Source: Bacillota bacterium | GTDB taxonomy: Bacteria; Bacillota; Clostridia; Oscillospirales; Acutalibacteraceae | Assembly: GCA_023416955.1 (NCBI GenBank) | Contig: JAEZGM010000041.1 | Span: 1-64,000, forward strand | DNA length: 64,000 nucleotides | Reading direction: 5' to 3' | Part shown: piece by piece, positions 49,575 to 58,860 of the stretch | How the letters are laid out: each line of letters opens with the position of its first letter | Numbering within the stretch: position 1 is the stretch's first letter | The notes under the pieces: model-generated | Database searches by the model: none | What the model was told of the DNA's origin: nothing | The model's input: only the letters and a program-made list of their open reading frames with translations | Position numbers and translations under genes: made by a program

Positions 49575-51791
49575 ATGCAAGAAAATACTCTTCTTGAAAT
49601 GACCGGCTCAGTTGAGCAGGTCATTTTTAGAAATGAAAAAAACGGATACTCCATTCTGGAACTGAATGTAAGCGGTGAACTCGTCACCGTTGTGGGCACG
49701 ATTCCCTGGGTCGGCGTTGGGGAAGAACTCCATGTAATGGGAAATTGGGTCAACAACCCCACTTACGGCACACAGTTCAAGGCAGACGCATACGAGCGCT
49801 CCAAACCGGCCACAGCGGCGGCAATGCTGAAATATCTTGCCTCCGGTGCGGTGAAGGGCATCGGAGCGGGAACCGCTGCAAAAATAGTCGATATGTTCGG
49901 TGAGAACGCGCTGAATGTGTTGGAGTCCGAACCGGAGCGCCTCTGCGCGATTAAGGGAGTCACAAAAGCAAAGGCGCTGAATATGAGCGACGAGTTCAAG
50001 AAGGTGCACGGAATCCGGGAAATGATGGTTTATCTCGGTGCGTACGGGATTACACCCGAGGAGGCCGTGCGGATCTGGAAGCTGTTCGGCTCACAGTCCG
50101 TGGAGCGGATTCAGGAAGACCCGTACTGTCTTTGTGAAGAGGGGATTTCCATCGGGTTTACCCGTGCCGATGAGGTCGCGGCGTCCCTGGAACGCCCACA
50201 GGACGACGTCTGCCGCATTCGCGCGGGAATTGTGTATGTGCTCAGGCATAATACGAATAACGGGCATACCTGCCTTCCGTCGGACAAGCTTGTGCCGCTT
50301 TCTGCCAGAATGCTCGGTGTGGAGGAAAGCGCGGCGGCAGACACACTGGAAGCCTTGAAATCGGACGGCTCCGTTATTTCGGCTGTATTTGGCGACCGCG
50401 AATACATCTATACCCCAAAGCTTTACCGTTCCGAGGTTTATGCGGCGGGGCGCATGAATATGATGTTGCATTACCCTGCGCAGTCTATTATCGGAATTGA
50501 AAACTATATTACGGGAATTGAGCAGGAATTTCAGATTGCCTACGCGGAACGGCAGAAAGAGGCAATCCGTCAGGCACTTTCAAAAGGGCTGCTGATTCTG
50601 ACAGGCGGGCCGGGTACGGGTAAAACGACCACGCTGAACGCGATTATCCGTATTCTGGAGCTGAAAGGTGAAAAGGTGCTGCTCGCCGCGCCTACGGGGC
50701 GTGCCGCAAAGCGCATGTCGGAGCTGACCGGCAAAGAGGCAAAAACGATACACCGCCTTCTGGAGGTGGAATGGGACGAAAATGACCGGCCCGTCTTTTC
50801 CAGAAATGAGAAAAATCTGCTGGAGTGCGACGCGCTGGTCATCGACGAGCTTTCCATGGTGGATATTACTGTTTTTGAGGCGGTACTGCGGGCGCTTCCG
50901 CTCGGTTGCCGGTTCGTGCTGGTGGGCGACTGCGACCAACTTCCGTCCGTCGGCCCGGGTAATGTGCTGGGTGATTTAATTGCCACAAACCTGCTTCCCG
51001 TGGTGCAGCTGAACGAGATTTTCCGCCAGTCCATGCAAAGTCTGATCGTCACCAACGCACACCGTATTGTCAGCGGGAAGATGCCGGAGCTTTCCGTGCA
51101 TTCCAGCGACTTCTTTTTCCTGCGTGGCAACGAGCCGGGCGGCATCGCCTCTACGATTGTCAGCCTGTGCGGGACACGTCTTCCCGCCGGGTACGGCTAT
51201 TCCCCCATGACGGATATTCAGGTGCTCTGCCCCGGCCGCAAGGGCGAACTCGGCACCGTGGAGCTGAACCGAAAGCTGCAGGCCGAGCTGAACCCGCCGG
51301 ACAAAAAGAAAGCAGAAATCACCATTAGCGGAACGCTGTTCCGCGAGGGTGACAAAGTCATGCAGATTAAGAATAACTATAATCTGCCGTGGACGAAATT
51401 TGACGGAACCGCGGGGGAAGGGGTGTTCAACGGGGATTTGGGCATTCTGTGCGGAATTGACCGCCGCGCCTCCACCATGACGGTTCAGATGGAAGACCGC
51501 GTCGTGCTTTATGAGCTGGAATCTGCCGCCGAGCTTGAGCTCGCCTATGCCATGACCATACACAAAAGTCAGGGCAATGAATTTGCGGCGGTAGTAATGC
51601 CCATGTACCCCGGGGCGCCCCAACTGTACTACCGCAATTTGCTTTACACCGGCATCACCCGCGCAAAGTCGCTTCTGATTCTGGTCGGAACGCAGCGAAC
51701 CGTTCAGACGATGGTGGAGAACGACAAGAAAACACGCCGTTACACAGGGCTGTATTATTTTCTGACCGGAGGATCGGAGCATGAAAGCTAG
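49575..51791 (+). CDS. recD2: RecD2-type 5'-3' DNA helicase
   Basis: A 738-residue SF1B helicase. The N-terminal domain (GSVEQVIFRNEKNGYSILEL) and helix-hairpin-helix repeats mark RecD2, not RecD. Motifs follow: Walker A TGGPGTGKTTTLNAII near residue 350, Walker B VIDELSMVD, VGDCDQLPSVGPG and C-terminal AYAMTIHKSQGNEF. It acts in recombination or repair without RecBC. GGGGAG 5 nt upstream fixes the start at 49575. It overlaps comF by 11 nt. Confidence 0.95.
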   Translation: MQENTLLEMTGSVEQVIFRNEKNGYSILELNVSGELVTVVGTIPWVGVGEELHVMGNWVNNPTYGTQFKADAYERSKPATAAAMLKYLASGAVKGIGAGTAAKIVDMFGENALNVLESEPERLCAIKGVTKAKALNMSDEFKKVHGIREMMVYLGAYGITPEEAVRIWKLFGSQSVERIQEDPYCLCEEGISIGFTRADEVAASLERPQDDVCRIRAGIVYVLRHNTNNGHTCLPSDKLVPLSARMLGVEESAAADTLEALKSDGSVISAVFGDREYIYTPKLYRSEVYAAGRMNMMLHYPAQSIIGIENYITGIEQEFQIAYAERQKEAIRQALSKGLLILTGGPGTGKTTTLNAIIRILELKGEKVLLAAPTGRAAKRMSELTGKEAKTIHRLLEVEWDENDRPVFSRNEKNLLECDALVIDELSMVDITVFEAVLRALPLGCRFVLVGDCDQLPSVGPGNVLGDLIATNLLPVVQLNEIFRQSMQSLIVTNAHRIVSGKMPELSVHSSDFFFLRGNEPGGIASTIVSLCGTRLPAGYGYSPMTDIQVLCPGRKGELGTVELNRKLQAELNPPDKKKAEITISGTLFREGDKVMQIKNNYNLPWTKFDGTAGEGVFNGDLGILCGIDRRASTMTVQMEDRVVLYELESAAELELAYAMTIHKSQGNEFAAVVMPMYPGAPQLYYRNLLYTGITRAKSLLILVGTQRTVQTMVENDKKTRRYTGLYYFLTGGSEHES

Positions 51792-52446
51792 AGCGATTTT
51801 TTCTCGCTTCACCGACCTCCTTTTTCCGCCGCGCTGTGTTTTCTGCGGTACCGTGGCGGCTCATGGCACACCGCTGTGTGTCCGGTGTGAAGCGGAAAAT
51901 CCCTGTATCCACGCGCAAAAGTGCATTTTGCTGCCAGAAACTGGGCAGACTATTTGCTGTAGGGTGCCGTATCTGTACGACGGCAGTATCAGGGAGTCGA
52001 TTATTCGCTTTAAATTTCATGGCAAGACAAACTATGCCGATTTTTTCGGCGGCCGCATAGTCGATGAATTTCAAAATGAATTTGGAAATTTTGATCTGAT
52101 TACGGCTGTGCCTGTTTCTGCCGACCGCAGGAAACTGCGGGGCTATAACCAGTCTGAGCTGATTGCGCGCAGCGCGGGGGAGCGCATGAATCTTTCCTAC
52201 CGCGAAACGCTGGTAAAGACGGTGGACAATCCGGAACAGCACAAGCTGAGTATGCGGGATAGAAAAAGCAACGTGCGCGGCGTGTATCAGCCGCTTCAGG
52301 AACAGGAAATTTCAGGTAAACGAATTCTGCTGGTTGATGATATCGTAACAACCGGAGCGACGCTAGGGGAGTGCGCTGCGGTGCTTTTTTCCGCCGGTGC
52401 AAAAGAGGTCTCCTGCGCCGCAATCGCCAAGGTTGCGCGCCCGTAA
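51781..52446 (+). CDS. comF: ComF-family phosphoribosyltransferase-like protein
   Basis: A 221-residue protein. The N-terminal zinc site has CVFCG near residue 19 and CVRC near 33. The phosphoribosyltransferase domain has the PRPP loop LLVDDIVTTGATLGEC near residue 183. ComF assists DNA uptake in competence; other com genes are not visible here. It overlaps recD2 and is cotranscribed with it. Confidence 0.93.
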   Translation: MKARAIFSRFTDLLFPPRCVFCGTVAAHGTPLCVRCEAENPCIHAQKCILLPETGQTICCRVPYLYDGSIRESIIRFKFHGKTNYADFFGGRIVDEFQNEFGNFDLITAVPVSADRRKLRGYNQSELIARSAGERMNLSYRETLVKTVDNPEQHKLSMRDRKSNVRGVYQPLQEQEISGKRILLVDDIVTTGATLGECAAVLFSAGAKEVSCAAIAKVARP

Positions 52447-52507
52447 GTTGAAATCTTTCCTGCCATGTATTATAATGAACGGAAGTAAAGAAAGAGGAAG
52501 TGATGCT

Positions 52508-53533
52508 ATGTTAGGAACTGATGTCGCAATGGATCTTGGTACATCAGCCCTAAAAATTTATCTGGACGGCAAAGGCATTATCGTGAACGAACCGGCAATT
52601 ACTGCCGTAAATGTAGAAACCGATCAGGTTGTGGCCATAGGAAAAGAAGCGTATGACATGGTGGGGCGCACTTCGGACAAAATCAATGTGTGCCATCCGC
52701 TGAGCAACGGAGTTATTTCAAATTTTGAACTTGCGCAGTACTTAATCGGCGCTCACCTGAAAAAGTTGAAAAGCAGTAAGCTGTTTATGCCCCGCGTGGT
52801 GGTGAGTGTGCCCTGTCAGATTACAGAGGTGGAAAAGCGTGCTGTGGTTGACGCAATCAGTTCGACCGGCGTGCGGAAAATATGCCTGATCGAGGAGCCC
52901 GTGGCTGCGGCAATCGGTGCGGGCGTCGATATTGCGAAGCCGTACGGCACGCTGGTGGTCGACATCGGCGGCGGTACAACCGACATGGCAGTGCTTTCCT
53001 TGAGCGGCATCGCGATTTCCCGTTCCATCAAGGTTGCGGGAAATACGTTCGACGATGCAATTATCAAGTTTATCCGTAAAAAGTACAATTTGATTATCGG
53101 CCAGCGCATGGCGGAAGAAGCAAAAATTGCGATTGGTTGCGTATACCCTCGGCTGGAAGTCGCGACTTACCGGGTAAAAGGCAGAAATGCCATGACCGGA
53201 CTGCCCCAGTGGGCGGATATTTCCAGTGATGAGATGCTGGAAGCGCTGATTGAGCCCGCAATGCAGATTGTCCGAACAATTCAGGAAATGTTGGAGCTTA
53301 CCCCGCCGGAGCTGATGGGTGATGTTTACAGCGACGGTGTGATTTTGACCGGTGGTTCAGCCCAGCTTTACGGATTCGACCAGCTGATTTCCAAAAAAGT
53401 AAAAATGCCGGTTCATGTCGCCGAGGATGCCCAAATTTGCGTAGCGCTCGGCGCGGGCAAAGCAATCAAATTTATTGACGATATGGATAATAAAGAATAT
53501 GGGGTGCTGAATCCGCTCAGCGCCGCTTATTAA
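52508..53533 (+). CDS. mreB: MreB-family actin-like protein
   Basis: A 341-residue actin-fold protein: DVAMDLGTSALKIYLDG (phosphate 1), VVSVPCQITEVEKRAVVDA, EEPVAAAIGAG, VDIGGGTTDMAVLSLSG (phosphate 2) and LTGGSAQLYGFDQL. It guides cell-wall elongation or a related task. It stands alone without mreC/mreD, so it may be an Mbl/MreBH-type paralogue. AGAGG precedes the start at 52508; upstream frame extension runs into comF. Confidence 0.93.
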   Translation: MLGTDVAMDLGTSALKIYLDGKGIIVNEPAITAVNVETDQVVAIGKEAYDMVGRTSDKINVCHPLSNGVISNFELAQYLIGAHLKKLKSSKLFMPRVVVSVPCQITEVEKRAVVDAISSTGVRKICLIEEPVAAAIGAGVDIAKPYGTLVVDIGGGTTDMAVLSLSGIAISRSIKVAGNTFDDAIIKFIRKKYNLIIGQRMAEEAKIAIGCVYPRLEVATYRVKGRNAMTGLPQWADISSDEMLEALIEPAMQIVRTIQEMLELTPPELMGDVYSDGVILTGGSAQLYGFDQLISKKVKMPVHVAEDAQICVALGAGKAIKFIDDMDNKEYGVLNPLSAAY

Positions 53534-53534
53534 A

Positions 53535-53573
53535 AAGAAGGTGTTGCAAATTCATTTGCAACACCTTCTTTAT
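53535..53573. terminator. Bidirectional terminator after mreB
   Basis: A perfect 16-bp stem (AAGAAGGTGTTGCAAA and complement) around TTCA, with A/T tracts on both sides. It separates mreB from a convergent gene. Confidence 0.92.
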
Positions 53574-53603
53574 TCATTGTGCAATGACCCTGGAATCTTT
53601 ATA

Positions 53604-53840
53604 TTATTTGCTCATCATATAGTTGATAAACATGAGTTCGTCTTCCGGATTTTCAACATTCAGTTCGGCAGAAATTGTAGAGTCCTTCGCACTCTCCAGC
53701 AGCGCTTTCACGCCGTACATCTGGCAAAGTTTGCTTTTCAGATTCAGCGTATTGCCGTCTTCGGTCACGAGGTAAACATTGCCATTTGCTTTATCAAGCA
53801 GGTCGATCAGCCGCGCTACATCGATATCATATAGTTTCAT
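53604..53840 (-). CDS. Hypothetical small protein
   Basis: A 78-residue soluble protein: MKLYDIDVARLIDLLDKANG, VYLVTEDGNTLNLKSKL and an acidic C-terminus ending FINYMMSK. Not recognised. The case for a real gene is good: GAGGAGG lies before the ATG, a near-consensus promoter lies upstream, and a terminator follows the stop. Confidence 0.85.
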   Translation of the reverse strand: MKLYDIDVARLIDLLDKANGNVYLVTEDGNTLNLKSKLCQMYGVKALLESAKDSTISAELNVENPEDELMFINYMMSK

Positions 53841-53883
53841 TTTTTTCCCTCCTCTTTAAAATATTAAATTTTATACATAATAA

Positions 53884-53912
53884 ATTATAGCATATATAAT
53901 GAAATATTACAA
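53884..53912 (-). promoter_or_regulatory. Promoter of the 78-residue gene
   Basis: On the minus strand, TTGTAA (53912-53907) and TATAAT (53889-53884), 17 bp apart. The rest of the 510-bp gap up to 54351 holds two palindromic repeats and no gene I can support. Confidence 0.75.
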
Positions 53913-54041
53913 CGAATATTCCTGTACGTTATTCACTTTGTCTGAAATAAGGGCTGCAATATAAAATTTAGATTTATCGAAGAATTATTCTAACATATGC
54001 GTAGCGCAAAAGCAATTTATAAGAAGCCATATAAGCTGCGT

Positions 54042-54142
54042 TATAGTCAGTTATCTTGGAAAACATCCAAGAAACAAGCGCAAAATCTTTGAACTATATT
54101 TACGCTTGGAGATTGGCTCTGTTTTCAAATGAACTGACTATA
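54042..54142. repeat. Palindromic intergenic repeat, family 1 copy B
   Basis: TATAGTCAGTT ... GAACTGACTATA, 101 bp. Its reverse complement matches copy A (45253-45354) along its length, including CAATCTCCAAGCGTAAA and CTTGTTTCTTGGATG. It is in the opposite orientation to copy A. Confidence 0.8.
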
Positions 54143-54223
54143 TATAGCCCGCAGCGAAAATTTACAATCTGTTTATCAAATATTCTGCTGAAATATAGTA
54201 AAATAGTAATAAACAATTTACGC

Positions 54224-54333
54224 TAGGGCTTGGTTGTAAAATGATGAGGAACGTGCGAATTACTAAAATATCAGCGTAAAACGATGCAATCAAGCGAATC
54301 TATTTTGAGTTTAGATTTTACAAACAAGACCTA
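54224..54333. repeat. Inverted-repeat element, family 2 long copy
   Basis: TAGGGCTTGGTTGTAAAAT at 54224-54242 is nearly complementary to ATTTTACAAACAAGACCTA at 54315-54333 (17 of 19). The 72 bp between contain no gene. A shorter relative is at 63700-63751. Confidence 0.7.
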
Positions 54334-54351
54334 TATTAAGGATGATTTCTT

Positions 54352-55257
54352 TTGTTTGGTTATGTCAGAGCACAAAAGTCCGAACTGCTCGTCCGTGAAT
54401 ACGAGCAGTACAGGGGCATATACTGTACACTGTGCCGTCAGCTCGGGAAAAGCTATGGTGTTGCCGCAAGGCTGTCGCTGAGCTATGACTGTACATTTTA
54501 CGCAATGCTGCTGTTAGCCATGCGGCCTGAATGCACCGGTTTTCACGAAGGGCGGTGCGTGGTGAATCCGCTGAAAAAATGTGTTTTCTGCAATGGCGGC
54601 GAGCAGGATTTTACGGCTGCGTCGGCACTGTCGGTTTTCATGACGTACCATAAGGTAAAAGACGACATTGCCGATTCTCATTCGTTCGGGAAAATACGGG
54701 GTTACCTGCTGCTTCCCGTTGCTTCCCACGCGAGGAAAAAAGCGGCGCGCGATTTCCCTGAAATGTCCCGTATCGTAGATTCCGCGATGGCGCTGCAGCA
54801 GCCCGCGGAACACAGTGCCGACGCCGGTGTGGATGCCTGTGCCGAGCCTACCGCGGTCATGCTCAGCCAGGTTTTAGCGTTAGCGGGAAATTCGGATGCC
54901 GGGCAGGAAAGTGCCGAAGTCCGTGTCCTCAGGCAGGTTGGCTATTTCCTCGGCAGATGGGTTTATATGATGGACGCGGCGGACGATATGGAAAAAGACG
55001 TGAAAACGCATTCGTTCAATCCTTTTGTGAAGCAGTATGGACTTGGCCCGGATTCAACAGGGGAAGCATTTGCCGCCGCCAAAGTGAAGGCGAACGGAGC
55101 CCTGAACATGACCCTTTCGCAGCTGATTGCTGCTTTCAATATATTAGACCTGAAACATTTCCAGCCCATTCTTGAAAATGTCATTGTGAAAGGGCTGCCC
55201 GCAATTCAAAAAGAGCGATTGTTTAAAGAGGAGAACGTGAATGGCAGATCCTTATAA
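54352..55257 (+). CDS. DUF5685-like conserved protein
   Basis: A 301-residue protein starting with TTG at 54352 (AAGGATG upstream): FGYVRAQKSELLVREYEQYR, then a cysteine cluster YCTLCRQLGKSYG near residue 25 and CVFCNGG near 77. A helical central part with FMTYHKVKDDIAD and MMDAADDMEKDVKTHSFNPF suggests a metal-binding, prenyltransferase-like helical fold. The function is unknown. It overlaps the J-domain gene by 17 nt, a strong sign that they act together. Confidence 0.82.
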   Translation: MFGYVRAQKSELLVREYEQYRGIYCTLCRQLGKSYGVAARLSLSYDCTFYAMLLLAMRPECTGFHEGRCVVNPLKKCVFCNGGEQDFTAASALSVFMTYHKVKDDIADSHSFGKIRGYLLLPVASHARKKAARDFPEMSRIVDSAMALQQPAEHSADAGVDACAEPTAVMLSQVLALAGNSDAGQESAEVRVLRQVGYFLGRWVYMMDAADDMEKDVKTHSFNPFVKQYGLGPDSTGEAFAAAKVKANGALNMTLSQLIAAFNILDLKHFQPILENVIVKGLPAIQKERLFKEENVNGRSL

Positions 55258-55894
55258 AGTATTGGGAGTATCCCCGGACGCAACCGACGATGAAATAAAA
55301 GCGGCTTATCGCGAACTGGCCAAAAAATATCATCCGGACAACTACGCCGAAAGTCCACTTGCCGACTTGGCTGGGGAAAAAATGAAAGAAATCAATCAGG
55401 CGTATGATACCATTACGCAGGAACGCAAACAGCGGAAAAACGGAGGCGCTGCCTCAGCTTCTTCCGCCCGATCGTCCTACAATCCTTCCGGCTATGCCGG
55501 CTACGGCTATTACGGCTCCGGTTCCAGCTTCAGTGATGTGCGCAACCTGATTATGGCGGGCCGCATAGCCGATGCGGAGCAGATTTTGAATGGCGTCCCG
55601 TCGGAATCGCGCAATGCGGAATGGTATTTCCTGAAGGGAACGATTCTTTACAAACGCGGCTGGCTTGAAGAAGCATATACTCATTTTGAACGGGCCTGCG
55701 CGATGGACCCGAATAATACGGAGTTTCGGACCGCCTATAATCAGGTGAACGCACAGCGCAGCGGCGCTTACGGCGGTTATAACCCGAATGTCGGGGGCAG
55801 AAGCGGCTGTGATGCCTGCGATGTCTGTACCACTCTGTGGTGTGCGGATTGCTGCTGTGAGTCCATGGGCGGCGACCTGATCCCCTGCTGCTGA
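55241..55894 (+). CDS. J-domain protein with TPR and Cys-rich tail
   Basis: A 217-residue protein: a J domain (DPYKVLGVSPDATDDEIKAA, HPD tripeptide in KKYHPDN), a Gly/Ser/Tyr linker (GYAGYGYYGSGSS), a TPR-like helical region near residues 95-165 and a tail with nine cysteines (CDACDVCTTLWCADCCCES then PCC). It should stimulate a DnaK-type chaperone; the cysteines may bind metal. It overlaps the DUF5685 gene and lacks the DnaJ zinc finger, so it is not DnaJ itself. Confidence 0.88.
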   Translation: MADPYKVLGVSPDATDDEIKAAYRELAKKYHPDNYAESPLADLAGEKMKEINQAYDTITQERKQRKNGGAASASSARSSYNPSGYAGYGYYGSGSSFSDVRNLIMAGRIADAEQILNGVPSESRNAEWYFLKGTILYKRGWLEEAYTHFERACAMDPNNTEFRTAYNQVNAQRSGAYGGYNPNVGGRSGCDACDVCTTLWCADCCCESMGGDLIPCC

Positions 55895-55924
55895 TACTGA
55901 TAGACAGGAAAAGGAGGTACCCGG

Positions 55925-56467
55925 TTGCACAGAAGTATGCGCGTTGCTTTTTGCGGGGTATTGACCGCGCTTTGTGTTCTGCTGATGTTTATGACCGGAC
56001 TGATTCCGGTCGGAACTTATGCGCTGCCTGCTTTTTCCGGTATCCTTTTGATTGCCGCAGTGATTGAGCTGGGCGCGTCGTGGGCGTGGCCGGTTTATAT
56101 TGCGTCTTCGGCGCTTTCCCTGCTGATTGCGGCGGACAAAGAAGCTGTGATGCTTTATATTCTGTTTTTTGGCTATTACCCGATTTTAAAGGCCTTGATC
56201 GAAAAGAAAGACTTTCCTAAATTTTTGTCCTATCTGATAAAATTTACGGTATTCAATGTGGCCATGGTGCTGGGATATTTTATAAGCATCTGGGTTTTGG
56301 GCGTTCCGCAGGACAGTTTTGTCATATTCGGCGTAAATCTTCCGATGGTATTTCTGATCCTCGGGAATATAACATTTGCAGTGTACGATTATGCAATTTC
56401 AACGCTGGTGATTTCTTATATGAAAAAAATTCATAAACCCATCAGCCGTTGGCTGCATTTAAAATAA
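55925..56467 (+). CDS. Predicted multi-pass membrane protein, ECF S-component-like
   Basis: A 180-residue protein with about five or six membrane segments (VAFCGVLTALCVLLMFMTGL at the start, then several others) and a short basic C-terminus. The layout is like a small substrate-binding subunit of an ECF transporter, but I cannot name a ligand. The TTG at 55925 follows AAGGAGGT, a strong site. It follows the J-domain gene by 30 bp and may be in its operon. Confidence 0.72.
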   Translation: MHRSMRVAFCGVLTALCVLLMFMTGLIPVGTYALPAFSGILLIAAVIELGASWAWPVYIASSALSLLIAADKEAVMLYILFFGYYPILKALIEKKDFPKFLSYLIKFTVFNVAMVLGYFISIWVLGVPQDSFVIFGVNLPMVFLILGNITFAVYDYAISTLVISYMKKIHKPISRWLHLK

Positions 56468-56640
56468 AAGGCAAACCTTCTGTGTAAACTGAATTTATTT
56501 CGGTGCCGCCGTGCTTCGCCCGTTAGAAAGCCTGAAGGGACTTTTGATTTTTTATAGCTATTTTAATGATTTAAACTGATATATCAATGCATAGATGAAT
56601 TTTTTGAAAGTTCTTCCTGCAAAAAATAATATAAAAACAC

Positions 56641-56669
56641 TTGATTTTTATTTGCTTTCGAATTACTAT
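56641..56669 (+). promoter_or_regulatory. Promoter of the RpiR regulator
   Basis: TTGATT (56641-56646) and TACTAT (56664-56669), 17 bp apart, just before the rpiR gene. Confidence 0.65.
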
Positions 56670-56689
56670 GAATAGCGGGAGTTGGTAAA

Positions 56690-57583
56690 ATGAACAGTTT
56701 ATTAGTGAATCGAATTCAGAAACAAATGCCTGAATTTTCTAAAGGACAAAAATTAATTGCCAAATATATTGAAGAGCATTACGACAAAGTCGCCTTTATG
56801 ACAGCTTCCAAATTGGGGGCGACCGTTGGTGTGAGCGAATCAACCGTTGTGCGTTTCGCTACCGAAATCGGCTATGAGGGTTACCCGGAGCTGCAGCAGG
56901 CCATGCAGGAAATGATCCGCAGCAGGCTGACATCTGTACAGCGTATGGAAGTAACGGCTAACCGTATTGGCAACAATGATGTGCTTGACTCCGTATTCAA
57001 TCAGGATATGGACGTAATTCGCAGAACGATGGAGGAAACTTCGCACAAAGCGTTTTACAGCGCGGTTGATGCCATTGTTGCCGCGCGTAAGATTTATATT
57101 ATCGGTGCGAGGAGCTCGCTCGCGTTGGCGTCGTTTTTATCCTATTACTTTAATCAGATTTTTGAAGGAGTCTGTCTGGTACAGGCTACAAGCGAAGAAG
57201 AAATATTTGAGCAGATGATTCGAGTGGATGAAAGCGACGTTGTAATCGGAATCAGTTTCCCGCGCTATTCCCGCAAAGCTGTGAAAGCCATGAATTTTGC
57301 ACACAAACGCGGCGCTACGGTCATTGCGATTACGGACAGCACGCTGTCGCCTCTGGCTGAACCCGCCGACAATCTGCTGCTTGCTCGCAGCGATATGGCG
57401 TCCATTGTTGATTCCCTTGTCGCGCCGCTCAGTTTAATCAACGCGCTGATCGTGACCACGACGCTCAAGAAATCGAAGGACGTGGCGAATCTGTTCCAGT
57501 CCCTGGAAAATATCTGGGACGAATACGGAGTCTATGAAAAGGTGGATGGTAGCTCTGAATCAAACGAAACCCTTACAATATGA
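56690..57583 (+). CDS. MurR/RpiR-family transcriptional regulator
   Basis: A 297-residue regulator. The N-terminal HTH_6 domain has FSKGQKLIAKYIEEHYDKV and LGATVGVSESTVVRFATEIG; the C-terminal SIS domain has KIYIIGARSSLALASFLSYY and AITDSTLSPLAEPADN. SIS domains bind phosphosugars. No sugar genes are adjacent. Its end overlaps the next gene, so the two are coupled. Confidence 0.93.
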   Translation: MNSLLVNRIQKQMPEFSKGQKLIAKYIEEHYDKVAFMTASKLGATVGVSESTVVRFATEIGYEGYPELQQAMQEMIRSRLTSVQRMEVTANRIGNNDVLDSVFNQDMDVIRRTMEETSHKAFYSAVDAIVAARKIYIIGARSSLALASFLSYYFNQIFEGVCLVQATSEEEIFEQMIRVDESDVVIGISFPRYSRKAVKAMNFAHKRGATVIAITDSTLSPLAEPADNLLLARSDMASIVDSLVAPLSLINALIVTTTLKKSKDVANLFQSLENIWDEYGVYEKVDGSSESNETLTI

Positions 57584-58844
57584 TATTGCGGTGATCGGCG
57601 GCGGCGCGGCGGGCCTAATGGCCGCCGGTACTGCGGCCCGCCGCGGGCTGCGCGTTTGCCTGATTGAAAAAAAGGATCGGCTGGGCCGGAAAATATTAAT
57701 TACCGGCAAGGGAAGATGTAACCTGACAAATTACTGCGACGAACAGACGGTGATCGCTTCCGTGCCGACAAACGGGCGTTTTCTTTATAGTGCTATCCAT
57801 CAGTTTACCCCGCGGGATACCATTGACTTTTTTGAAGGCATGGGGCTGCCGACTAAGGTCGAACGCGGCAACCGTGTTTTCCCGCAGTCTGACAAAGCGT
57901 CCGATGTGGCGGACAGGCTGTCGGCCTTTGCCCGGCACGGTGGGGCGGATACTTTAACGGGTGAAGTCAAAAACCTGCTTCTGCGCGATGCCGCCGTTTA
58001 TGGGGTGGAGCTGCGTGACGGCACACAGATTTTTGCTTCGTCGGTCATTGTCTGCTGCGGCGGCGCCTCTTACCCCGGCACCGGTTCAACCGGCGACGGT
58101 TATCGCTTTGCCCGTCAGGCGGGTCACACGGTAACGCCGCTTCGGCCTTCCCTTGTTCCTTTGACGGTGGATGGAAGCGAATGCAGTGAAATGATGGGTC
58201 TTTCGCTGAAAAATGTGGCTTTGCGTGTCTTCGATACAGAAAAAAAGAAACAGATTTATGAAGATTTTGGCGAAATGCTTTTTACGCACTTCGGCCTTTC
58301 CGGCCCGATTGTGTTAAGTGCCAGCGCGCATATGCGTGATATGGCGCCCGGGCGCTATCAGGTTTCCATTGACCTGAAACCGGCGCTCAGCCCGGAGCAG
58401 CTGGATTTACGGCTGCAGCGTGACTTTGCTCAGAACCTGAACCGGGATTTCAGCAATTCGCTCGGCGCTTTGCTCCCGCGCAAAATGATTCCCGTACTGA
58501 TTCAGCGGTCGGAAATTGCGCCCGAAACAAAGTGCAATCAGATTACGAAAGAACAGCGCCGCGCTTTTGCGGAGCTGCTAAAGTCGTTTACGCTGACGGT
58601 TTCCGGTTTTCGCCCCATTGAGGAGGCAATCGTCACTTCCGGCGGGGTAAAAGTATCCGAAATCAGTCCGAAGACGATGGAATCCAAACTGGTCGCCGGT
58701 CTGTATTTTGCAGGCGAGGTACTGGACGTGGACGCCTATACGGGCGGATTTAATCTGCAGATTGCGTTCAGCACCGGAAAGCTTGCCGCGGAGTCACTGC
58801 CACTTCCGGCGGGGGATGTTCCGCCTACGATAACAATAGACTAA
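57546..58844 (+). CDS. HI0933/YhiN-family flavoprotein
   Basis: A 432-residue FAD-dependent protein: DIAVIGGGAAGLMAAGTAA dinucleotide fold, RKILITGKGRCNLTN after it, CCGGASYPGTGSTGDGYRFA, and the C-terminal FAGEVLDVDAYTGGFNLQIA FAD site. The substrate is unsettled for most members; relatives include bile-acid reductases (BaiN). It overlaps the regulator by about 38 nt; starts at 57546 or 57534 are both possible. Confidence 0.9.
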   Translation: MVALNQTKPLQYDIAVIGGGAAGLMAAGTAARRGLRVCLIEKKDRLGRKILITGKGRCNLTNYCDEQTVIASVPTNGRFLYSAIHQFTPRDTIDFFEGMGLPTKVERGNRVFPQSDKASDVADRLSAFARHGGADTLTGEVKNLLLRDAAVYGVELRDGTQIFASSVIVCCGGASYPGTGSTGDGYRFARQAGHTVTPLRPSLVPLTVDGSECSEMMGLSLKNVALRVFDTEKKKQIYEDFGEMLFTHFGLSGPIVLSASAHMRDMAPGRYQVSIDLKPALSPEQLDLRLQRDFAQNLNRDFSNSLGALLPRKMIPVLIQRSEIAPETKCNQITKEQRRAFAELLKSFTLTVSGFRPIEEAIVTSGGVKVSEISPKTMESKLVAGLYFAGEVLDVDAYTGGFNLQIAFSTGKLAAESLPLPAGDVPPTITID

Positions 58845-58860
58845 GAATAGGAGGAATACC

